DNA from: Bacteroidia bacterium
GTDB taxonomy: Bacteria; Bacteroidota; Bacteroidia; Bacteroidales; GCA-2748055
DNA length: 33,697 nucleotides
Assembly (NCBI GenBank): GCA_030596245.1
Contig: JAUVKN010000002.1
Location: forward strand, 1-33,697
Direction of reading: 5' to 3'
Part shown: piece by piece, positions 1 through 6,242 of the stretch
Layout of the letters: every line of letters begins with the position of its first letter
Position numbering within the stretch: the first letter of the stretch is position 1
Notes under the pieces: model-generated
What the model was told of the DNA's origin: nothing
What the model saw: the letters and a program-made list of their open reading frames with translations, nothing else
Databases searched by the model: none
Program-made: the position numbers and the translations under genes

Positions 1-1
1 T

Positions 2-1015
2 CCCGTTATCTGGGATGCTGTAAGATTTTCTGTCGATAAACGAGGACTAATGGGTCAGTTTATTCTTACTGGTTCTGCAACGCCAAGTGACAATGAAACG
101 TCTCATTCTGGTACTGGGAGAATTGCCCGAATGCTTATGCGACCTATGAGCTTGATTGAATCCAATGAATCAAATGGAAGCATATCTCTTAAAGATCTTT
201 TTGATGAAAAAACAGATATAGCTGCGAAAAGCACTTTGACGATTGAGCAATTAGCACATGCGATATGCAGAGGAGGGTGGCCGGCTGCGGTAATATCCGG
301 GAAACAGTCTCCTCGAATAGCGATGAACTATGTTGATGCCTTAATTAATTTAGACGTTCATCAAGTAGATGGGGTTGAAAAAGACCCTGAAAGAGTACGT
401 CTATTGCTACAATCGCTGGCACGTAATATTTCTACCATGGCAACAGCCAAAACAATAATGGATGATATGCAAGTTAACGAGGCTTCTATTACAGATAAGA
501 CATTGAGTTCTTATCTTAATGCACTTCGTCGACTGTATGTTGTTGAGGATGTTCCAGCCTGGCAACCTTCACTTCGTTCAAGAACGGCCATACGTACATC
601 GAACAAGCGCCAATTTGTTGACCCTTCCATAGCAACAGCTGTATTGCGTACAAATTCAAAAGGGATATTGCGTGATTTTGAGACATTTGGCTTTTTATTT
701 GAATCCCTGTGTACACGTGATTTGAGAATATATTCGCAGGTTATTGATGGAGGAGTATTTCACTATCGGGATAAATCAGAACTTGAAGCTGATCTAATCA
801 TTAAACTTAATGATGGTCGATGGGCTCCTGTTGAGGTTAAAATGGGAAATAAACAAATTGAAGAAGCTGCGGCCAACCTGATTAAACTCAGTAAAAAGGT
901 TGATGCTGGGAATATGAACCAACCATCCTTTCTTATGGTGCTTACAGGAGGACAGGTTGCATATAGACGCGCGGATGGTGTGTTGGTGGTTCCAATTGGC
1001 TGCTTGAGAGACTAG
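2..1015 (+). CDS. AAA-type ATPase with C-terminal DUF4143 domain (5' end outside window)
   Basis: The reading frame is open from the window edge, and residues before the first ATG (position 50) read PVIWDAVRFSVDKRGLMGQF, continuing into FILTGSAT. This is the end of the AAA_14 ATPase core (sensor region), so the true start and the Walker A motif lie upstream. The rest matches the DUF4143 layout. A helical domain is followed by a C-terminal PD-(D/E)xK-like nuclease fold, with an acidic residue in ELEADLII and the E-x-K of WAPVEVKMG. Proteins of this family are widespread ATPases of unproven role, often found in variable regions and suspected of having toxin-like or DNA-related activity. It ends about 150 bp from the tRNA-Leu terminator and converges on it. 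Family assignment is firm; function is unknown. Confidence 0.85.
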   Translation, partial: PVIWDAVRFSVDKRGLMGQFILTGSATPSDNETSHSGTGRIARMLMRPMSLIESNESNGSISLKDLFDEKTDIAAKSTLTIEQLAHAICRGGWPAAVISGKQSPRIAMNYVDALINLDVHQVDGVEKDPERVRLLLQSLARNISTMATAKTIMDDMQVNEASITDKTLSSYLNALRRLYVVEDVPAWQPSLRSRTAIRTSNKRQFVDPSIATAVLRTNSKGILRDFETFGFLFESLCTRDLRIYSQVIDGGVFHYRDKSELEADLIIKLNDGRWAPVEVKMGNKQIEEAAANLIKLSKKVDAGNMNQPSFLMVLTGGQVAYRRADGVLVVPIGCLRD

Positions 1016-1110
1016 AGAACCCTGTGAGAATTTCGTTTCAAAGCGAATAATATCAAACTAAGACATACATTGAAGTCCTTGAATGGATATTCCAGAATAC
1101 CAATGACTTA

Positions 1111-1159
1111 CAAAAAGAAAAAACGGAAGAACAAGATCAAAAATCTCTTTCTTCCGTTT
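1111..1159 (-). terminator. Rho-independent terminator of tRNA-Leu
   Basis: On the minus strand, four bases past the tRNA-Leu 3' end, an 11-bp stem (AAACGGAAGAA with TTCTTCCGTTT) continues after a 2x2 internal loop into a 4-bp stem (AGAT/ATCT) with a 5-base loop. It is followed by a T-rich tail (TTTTTTC then TTTTT). The plus-strand side has no T-run, so it terminates leftward transcription. Confidence 0.85.
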
Positions 1160-1162
1160 CTG

Positions 1163-1248
1163 TACCCGGAGCCGGAATCGAACCGGCACGGCCATTACTG
1201 GCCACTGGATTTTAAGTCCAGCGCGTCTACCTATTCCGCCATCCGGGC
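1163..1248 (-). tRNA. tRNA-Leu (anticodon UAA)
   Basis: An 86-nt class II tRNA: acceptor GCCCGGA with TCCGGGT, D-arm with GGTAGAC, anticodon stem CTGGA/TCCAG around loop CTTAAAA (anticodon TAA), long variable arm GGCCA/TGGCC, T-stem GCCGG/CCGGC with loop TTCGATT, and discriminator A73 as expected for leucine. CCA is not encoded. The first acceptor pair is G1-U72 rather than G-C. The 18 bases covering the 5' end and its flank recur upstream at 1387-1404 (see the 1256-1404 element). Confidence 0.95.
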
Positions 1249-1255
1249 ATCAAGC
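1238..1255 (-). repeat. 18-bp direct repeat, copy 1 (tRNA-Leu 5' end and flank)
   Basis: Minus-strand GCTTGATGCCCGGATGGC, made of 7 bases of leader and the first 11 bases of the intact tRNA-Leu. It is identical to 1387-1404. The two copies bracket the inserted element like a target duplication. Confidence 0.9.
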
Positions 1256-1349
1256 TGGTAGCTGCTCATACTTTATTTATCTCTATAAGAACCATTGCCT
1301 ATTCGCTGTGATGGCGGAATAGGCCATCCCTCCAGCTGGCTCCTCCCTA

Positions 1350-1370
1350 AAATGCTCCACCGGAGCATTT
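1350..1370. repeat. Perfect 9-bp hairpin inside the tRNA-Leu leader element
   Basis: AAATGCTCC - ACC - GGAGCATTT: an uninterrupted 9-bp stem with a 3-base loop. It has no adjacent T-run, so it is more like a REP/MITE core or RNA-structure element than a terminator. Confidence 0.85.
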
Positions 1371-1386
1371 CCTAACGGTCGGCCCT

Positions 1387-1404
1387 GCCATCCGGGCATC
1401 AAGC
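1387..1404 (-). repeat. 18-bp direct repeat, copy 2 (truncated tRNA-Leu 5' end)
   Basis: Same 18 bases as 1238-1255, but after GCCCGGATGGC the sequence diverges from the tRNA. It sits 27 bases downstream of the -7 box at 1431-1438, so it is probably the original tRNA-Leu 5' end. Confidence 0.9.
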
Positions 1405-1430
1405 AGACTATTTCTTCAATCTTAGCGGTG

Positions 1431-1438
1431 CAAATTTA
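1431..1438 (-). promoter_or_regulatory. Candidate -7 box for tRNA-Leu
   Basis: TAAATTTG on the minus strand matches the Bacteroidota -7 consensus TAnnTTTG. It lies between the tRNA-Gly terminator and the duplicated tRNA-Leu 5' end. I see no good TTTG at -33, and the region is AT-rich, so support is moderate. Confidence 0.5.
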
Positions 1439-1456
1439 ATTAAAAAAGTAAATAGT

Positions 1457-1485
1457 AAAAAAAAGGCCGCCTTTTAAGACAGCCT
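1457..1485 (-). terminator. Rho-independent terminator of tRNA-Gly
   Basis: Minus-strand stem AGGCTGTC / GGCGGCCT (8 bp including two G-U pairs), loop TTAAAA, followed by a run of T. It begins 14 bases past the tRNA-Gly end and makes tRNA-Gly its own transcription unit. Confidence 0.8.
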
Positions 1486-1498
1486 CTTCTTCCTGTTG

Positions 1499-1571
<73 letters not shown>

Positions 1572-1581
1572 AAATGGATTG

Positions 1582-1613
1582 CAAATATATAACTGATATT
1601 TGGAATCTGCAAA
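1582..1613 (-). promoter_or_regulatory. Promoter of tRNA-Gly
   Basis: Minus-strand TTTG (1610-1613), exactly 20 bases, then TATATTTG (1582-1589). This fits the Bacteroidota TTTG-N19-21-TAnnTTTG promoter. It puts the start site a few bases before the mature tRNA 5' end at 1571. Confidence 0.8.
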
Positions 1614-1632
1614 ACCTTAAGCGTTTGACAGC

Positions 1633-4600
1633 TTATTGAATCAGAATTTTGTGTATGCTGGTGGCTCCCGGTTTGATCAGTTTCAGGATATAGATCCCTG
1701 CTTGATATCCTGACACATCTATCTCATATTCTGACTGATTGAGAAGTATTGCCACAAGGTTTCCTGCCATTCCATACATCTGCAGATCAAATGGCACCTG
1801 ATCTGATGATTTCACTGAAATAAGCTGGTTTGCAGGGTTGGGATATATGAGGAACCCGACTGTCATCAGGTCATCTTCAGTGGAGGAGCATATCTCTGTG
1901 GTCAACTCCAGGATATAGATCGTATCCCCTTCTACTGAGTTTTTAACCGTATCCGCAAAGGTTCCGGTCTCTTTATACCAGTCACTTCTGAATTGGATGC
2001 TGTCACCAAGACATATGGTCTCCTGTTCATTGATCACAACTTCCTCTGGTGAATCGTTCCTAAGGAGTCCTCCCTCTCTGTAACCAACAAATGCAACACT
2101 GGTGGATTCTATTGCACTCCCTTTTTTCACGGATACCCCTGCATTGAGACTGGCAAAATATAGGCGGCCATCTTCAGTCACCAGGATTTCACCGAAAAAA
2201 CGATTCCCCCTGACCCCTGCCGATTTTAGTACCAATGGCTCTCCATCATCAGTAAGCCTGGCAATAAACATGTTGGGTGAAACGGCAGTCTGTCCTGAAG
2301 ATGAGTCGGCGACCAGGGTATCATGTCCCATAATCAATACATCTCCGAACATTCCCATCAAATAGCCAGCTGTATCTGACGCTGGCTCGTAGCAGATTCC
2401 AAAGTCCCCGCCATCTCCAAGGCTTCCGTAAGAATTAAGGGCTGTGCACACTCCTTCCGGATTAAACCTGGCCAGGAATATTTCTTCCATTATGTTATCA
2501 TAGTATTCAACAGAAAGACCATCAAAACCAATGTCCATTACATACATCCCTGTCATAAATATGCGGTCCTGCACATCCACACTTACATCAAAAGCTTCGG
2601 CAAATCCGAATTCAGTATCAATGGTGTTCCCCCATTGAGCCACACCCTCTTTGCTAAACTTGACCAGGAATGGAGCTTCGGTAGGAGTATTCAACACCAC
2701 TCCATTGCCAAAATCAGCCTGATGGGTGAAGGTTCCATTTGCAATAACCTCTCCTGAATTATTAAGATCAATATCAATTAGGCCGAACAGCAAATCATCC
2801 GTAACGGCATGACTGATCCACTCACAGGAGCCTGCCGTATCCATTCGGGCCAGGAACATCACATTGGCATATTCATGCCATGTACCGGTGACTTCAATCG
2901 TATCAATGGTCAGGGAACCCGAAAAGTTTCCACCCAGGTAAATATGATTTTCCGCATCAATCTCAATATTATCACAATTTACTCCCCTGGTCGTCTCCAA
3001 CTCTTTGATCCAGAGTAGATCTCCCAAAGGATTGAACTTCACAACATAACCACTTCCAGCAATCATATCTGTAGTCAAAACTGTATCTTCGATCTGAATG
3101 TTATCCCAGAAGGAACCTGTCACATATACATTGCCATCACTGTCCACAGCCAGATCACCTTTCCCTTTATGGAAAGGACTTGTCAGAAATTTACTCCACT
3201 GGTAATCCCCATTTTCAGCATACTTAACAATAAATATGTCATCAGCTACATACGAAAAGACCTCAACCTCTTCCACTCTTAATCCTCCGCTAAAGTGGCC
3301 AAGCAGATTGAAACTACCATCCAAACCCGTACAGATGCTGCTGAAATATGAGTTTCCCGAACCACTGATGTTACCGGTCCAGTCCCAGCCAACCACTTCA
3401 TAACTCACATAGGATTGCCCTTCCAGGGTCAGATAAACCGTGTCAGATACAATTCGTTCGCATCCGTTGATAACTACAAAATAATAAGCTCCTGCATCAG
3501 CGACTGTGGCATAATCGATGGAATATATACCCCTGAAAACATCTGGAAGCAGGATTCCGTTGCGGTACATTTCATATTCCAGGCCCTCCAGGTTTTCGTT
3601 CGCGTAGAACCAAATATTCACTGCATCTCCTTCTGAAGCATAAATCTCCGTAGATGCCACATCATAGATATAGATATTGTCATAGAGTTTTCCCGATTCC
3701 ACCTCCATTGTCAAAACACTGGTCCGATACCCGTTGCTGACACTGCATTGATACTGACCAAAATCCTCTTCTGAGGTAATAGTGATGGCAAAATAAGAAG
3801 TGCTGTCATCCTGCAAGATCACACCGTCCCTGGAAAATGTAAATTGAAGAAACGGCCCTGTAACGTCCGGATTAAACTCAATGGTTTCTCCCACACAGCC
3901 TGATTGGTTTTGCGGAGTTCTATTTACCAATGGCAGATGCTGCATGAAAAATCTATGTATCTCTTCTCCTTCCATTGCCCGCTGATAGAGCTTGAAATCA
4001 TCCATCACAAATGTTTTACTCCCGGTCCCCCGATTACCGATGATCAATGAGTTATCATCCGTCTTCAGGGTAAGTCCAGGTGCCGGAACAGCTACTTCTG
4101 GCATTCCATCCAGATAAGAATTCAGCTCTGTACCATTAAATGTTGCCGTAACAAGATGCCACACGCCTGGTTGGAGCGTGCTATTTGAGATGTGCTCGTA
4201 AACGGTTCCATCTGCAGCTGTAATGGCAAAAATGAGATGCAAATCGGGATCGATAAACAATCCGTAGTTTCCAATAGAATCAGCACCACCATCCGGTTTT
4301 GCTAATATAGGCTCCACCCTGTCAGGCTGGGTGTCGATCCTTATGGAGAGTGCTATGGTAAGCAGATCCGGAATATCCAGATCCGGATCGTCCGGGATCT
4401 CAAGGTAACTATCGGTTCCAGCAAACCTCACTGCCTGGAGTGGGGTTCCGAAAATACCAGAATCAGGAGCCACGGAATACGCCACCGCCGATCCGGTATG
4501 TCCTGTGGAGTCAGATAAATTTCCATTGAAAGCATAAAACGCCATCAATGCCGAACTGTCCACAGGAGGATAGTCCTCCTGTGATATAAGCATCAGATGA

Positions 4601-5847
4601 ATGGAATCGGAAATTAGGCGTGAACCTCGATCCATAATTTCACAATAGAAGTATCCTGTATCGGTAACACTCACATTTTCGATCGTAAAATTACGGGCAG
4701 ATTGTTCTATAAGATTCCCGTTCTGATACCACTGGAAAGTGGCCAAATCAGTGTTACCTGACAGAATTAGCTCCAGGGTGACCATCGCATTTTCATACGC
4801 TTTTAACACATAGGGTTGGTCCATAATAATAATATCTGAAGGGGCGAGCAACTCCTCCACATCAAAATACTTGCTGTGCTCAGACATACAATTATATGCG
4901 ATGCAGGAGTACTCTCCAAAATCGTTTTCGGATTGTATCGCTACCATACAAATGGAATCGATTCCTTCCTGGATTACCTCTTCACCCTTTTTGAACCTGT
5001 ACTGAAGGAAAGGTCCGCTGTCCTTCGAAATCAGCTCGATGGTATCTCCCAGGTAGGCCGGGATGTTAGGTCGCTCATTGTCAGGCCAGAGGATAGAATG
5101 CCTAAAGATGCTTTCTATCTCTTGTTGCTGAAGAACACGCTTATAAAGAACAATGTCATCCATTTTTCCGGTGAATCCGCTTCCCACAGAATTTCCAAAC
5201 CAGAGCGGATGATCATTGGGTAGTATGGAAGTGGATCCGCTACTGGATCTACCAACGAGTTCTTCGCCATGGTATATTTCAACAGTACTTCGATCAAAGG
5301 TAATAGTAAAGGAAATCCACTGCTCTGTTATCATTCCCCAGCCTGATCCGTAGGTCGTCACCGATCCAGGAGCATCGGTAAAAGAAAAACTCCACGGGTT
5401 TCCATATGGACCATATTCGCCGGGAAAGATGGAGATCCAGTAACTACCTGTGGAGGGAGTCTCCGCGTCTGATTTGGAGATGATCCTGGTTTCAGCCTCA
5501 GGAACTGAATCAAGATAGATCCAGAAAGAGATGGAAAGAATATCTGTGAAATCCAGCGATGGATCATCATCGATACGCAGGTAACTATCGGGAGCTGTCA
5601 GATGAACAGCATTCAGGGAATTGCAAAAACGGTCTTCCGTCAGCTCAGCATTGAAAGGATAGGCCGAAACATTATTCCCTGTTGAGTCCCGGAAGCTACC
5701 ATAAAAATCGTAGTACGCCGACAGGTCGGTGGTATCAATAACAGGATATCCGGGTTGCGCCCGTAGATCGTTCAAAGGTGAAAGAACAAAACTGAATGCG
5801 ATTAAAAAAAATACAATAGCAATGGTGTGAAGGCTTTTTTTCTTCAT
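1633..5847 (-). CDS. Secreted multidomain LamG/Ig/propeller protein with T9SS sorting domain
   Basis: A 1404-residue exported protein. Residues 1-31 are a signal peptide (KKK, a hydrophobic stretch, then RAQ). A module of one LamG-like lectin fold followed by two Ig-like domains occurs twice: roughly 41-423 and 432-810. The matching pairs are easy to see, for example DSYLRIDDDPSLD and DSYLEIPDDPDLD. Residues about 813-1270 hold propeller-like SBBP repeats (VKFNPLGDLLWIK, ARFNPEGV). A short Ig-like stretch follows, then a type A T9SS C-terminal domain (FLIYPNPANQLISVKS ... GIYILKLIKPG). It is probably surface-bound or secreted through the outer membrane; LamG and Ig folds suggest glycan or protein binding. 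No catalytic domain is visible. ATG at 5847 was chosen over an upstream in-frame TTG at 5901, because it starts the signal peptide and lies downstream of a promoter box. Confidence 0.88.
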   Translation of the reverse strand: MKKKSLHTIAIVFFLIAFSFVLSPLNDLRAQPGYPVIDTTDLSAYYDFYGSFRDSTGNNVSAYPFNAELTEDRFCNSLNAVHLTAPDSYLRIDDDPSLDFTDILSISFWIYLDSVPEAETRIISKSDAETPSTGSYWISIFPGEYGPYGNPWSFSFTDAPGSVTTYGSGWGMITEQWISFTITFDRSTVEIYHGEELVGRSSSGSTSILPNDHPLWFGNSVGSGFTGKMDDIVLYKRVLQQQEIESIFRHSILWPDNERPNIPAYLGDTIELISKDSGPFLQYRFKKGEEVIQEGIDSICMVAIQSENDFGEYSCIAYNCMSEHSKYFDVEELLAPSDIIIMDQPYVLKAYENAMVTLELILSGNTDLATFQWYQNGNLIEQSARNFTIENVSVTDTGYFYCEIMDRGSRLISDSIHLMLISQEDYPPVDSSALMAFYAFNGNLSDSTGHTGSAVAYSVAPDSGIFGTPLQAVRFAGTDSYLEIPDDPDLDIPDLLTIALSIRIDTQPDRVEPILAKPDGGADSIGNYGLFIDPDLHLIFAITAADGTVYEHISNSTLQPGVWHLVTATFNGTELNSYLDGMPEVAVPAPGLTLKTDDNSLIIGNRGTGSKTFVMDDFKLYQRAMEGEEIHRFFMQHLPLVNRTPQNQSGCVGETIEFNPDVTGPFLQFTFSRDGVILQDDSTSYFAITITSEEDFGQYQCSVSNGYRTSVLTMEVESGKLYDNIYIYDVASTEIYASEGDAVNIWFYANENLEGLEYEMYRNGILLPDVFRGIYSIDYATVADAGAYYFVVINGCERIVSDTVYLTLEGQSYVSYEVVGWDWTGNISGSGNSYFSSICTGLDGSFNLLGHFSGGLRVEEVEVFSYVADDIFIVKYAENGDYQWSKFLTSPFHKGKGDLAVDSDGNVYVTGSFWDNIQIEDTVLTTDMIAGSGYVVKFNPLGDLLWIKELETTRGVNCDNIEIDAENHIYLGGNFSGSLTIDTIEVTGTWHEYANVMFLARMDTAGSCEWISHAVTDDLLFGLIDIDLNNSGEVIANGTFTHQADFGNGVVLNTPTEAPFLVKFSKEGVAQWGNTIDTEFGFAEAFDVSVDVQDRIFMTGMYVMDIGFDGLSVEYYDNIMEEIFLARFNPEGVCTALNSYGSLGDGGDFGICYEPASDTAGYLMGMFGDVLIMGHDTLVADSSSGQTAVSPNMFIARLTDDGEPLVLKSAGVRGNRFFGEILVTEDGRLYFASLNAGVSVKKGSAIESTSVAFVGYREGGLLRNDSPEEVVINEQETICLGDSIQFRSDWYKETGTFADTVKNSVEGDTIYILELTTEICSSTEDDLMTVGFLIYPNPANQLISVKSSDQVPFDLQMYGMAGNLVAILLNQSEYEIDVSGYQAGIYILKLIKPGATSIHKILIQ

Positions 5848-5898
5848 TGTAGGGTGTATTGCGTTGAACCATGGCCTGACTTCCATCCAGTCAGAAAT

Positions 5899-5906
5899 CA
5901 AAACTA
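5899..5906 (-). promoter_or_regulatory. Candidate -7 box for the LamG/T9SS gene
   Basis: TAGTTTTG on the minus strand fits TAnnTTTG. It implies a start site near 5893 and a leader of about 45 bases before the ATG at 5847. No clear -33 TTTG is present. Confidence 0.5.
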
Positions 5907-6242
5907 ATTGTACGAAAAAAAGAAGGTTGTGTTACGGGAAGTTATGAACGGTTCAGTGTATATGCTGGCCTAGCTCTTTGCTTACCCAGTTGTTTTATAA
6001 ACTAATAATAGAAGGCGCTGAAAGAATTTTGTTGCTTTGTTTTATTCCTCAGTATGAGCTCAGTTTTCCCGTAATGCTATAAAACATTTGTTCATACAGT
6101 GTTTCATTCAATGGAAATAACGTAACTTACTGATTATTAAGTATAAAAAATATTGTTCTGATCAGTGACAGACTAAGGTATTGCCTTGTAATTAGCAGTA
6201 AAACACAAATAATCGTACCTGTACGATATAACAAGTTTAAGC
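5907..6242. other. Divergent intergenic region without a gene
   Basis: AT-rich spacer between two divergently transcribed genes. I find no tRNA-like or credible coding sequence. The only distinct structure is the palindrome at 6212-6227. No convincing TAnnTTTG box for the rightward gene was seen. Confidence 0.6.
6212..6227. promoter_or_regulatory. Inverted repeat, possible operator of the S9 peptidase gene
   Basis: ATCGTAC - CT - GTACGAT: perfect 7-bp arms, 15 bases before the ATG at 6243. The size and symmetry suit binding by a dimeric regulator. A short hairpin in the 5' leader is the alternative, although a 2-base loop is unfavourable. Confidence 0.4.

Larger units (their letters stand above)
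1256..1404 (-). mobile_element. 149-bp structured element duplicating the tRNA-Leu 5' end
   Basis: This segment lies between a -7 box at 1431-1438 and the intact tRNA-Leu. Its distal edge (1387-1404) is an exact copy of the tRNA 5' end and flank. It also holds an inverted 14-base copy of tRNA positions 6-19 (GATGGCGGAATAGG on the plus strand, 1310-1323). Three hairpins are visible: a 9-bp stem at 1350-1370, and two mutually exclusive stems at 1310-1328 (6 bp) and 1297-1324 (8 bp). A 38-codon minus-strand reading frame (1283-1399, ATG to TAG) runs through most of it. It looks like a small non-autonomous or REP-like element inserted at the tRNA 5' end. I know of no named family for it, and no transposase is present. 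Confidence 0.55.

Noticed and set aside
1070..1261. 63-codon plus-strand frame
   Set aside because: It runs through the terminator and the tRNA-Leu gene on the opposite strand, so coding is implausible.
1283..1399. 38-codon minus-strand frame in the leader element as a real gene
   Set aside because: It is a low-evidence frame with hairpins throughout and no ribosome-binding site; kept only as part of the repeat element.
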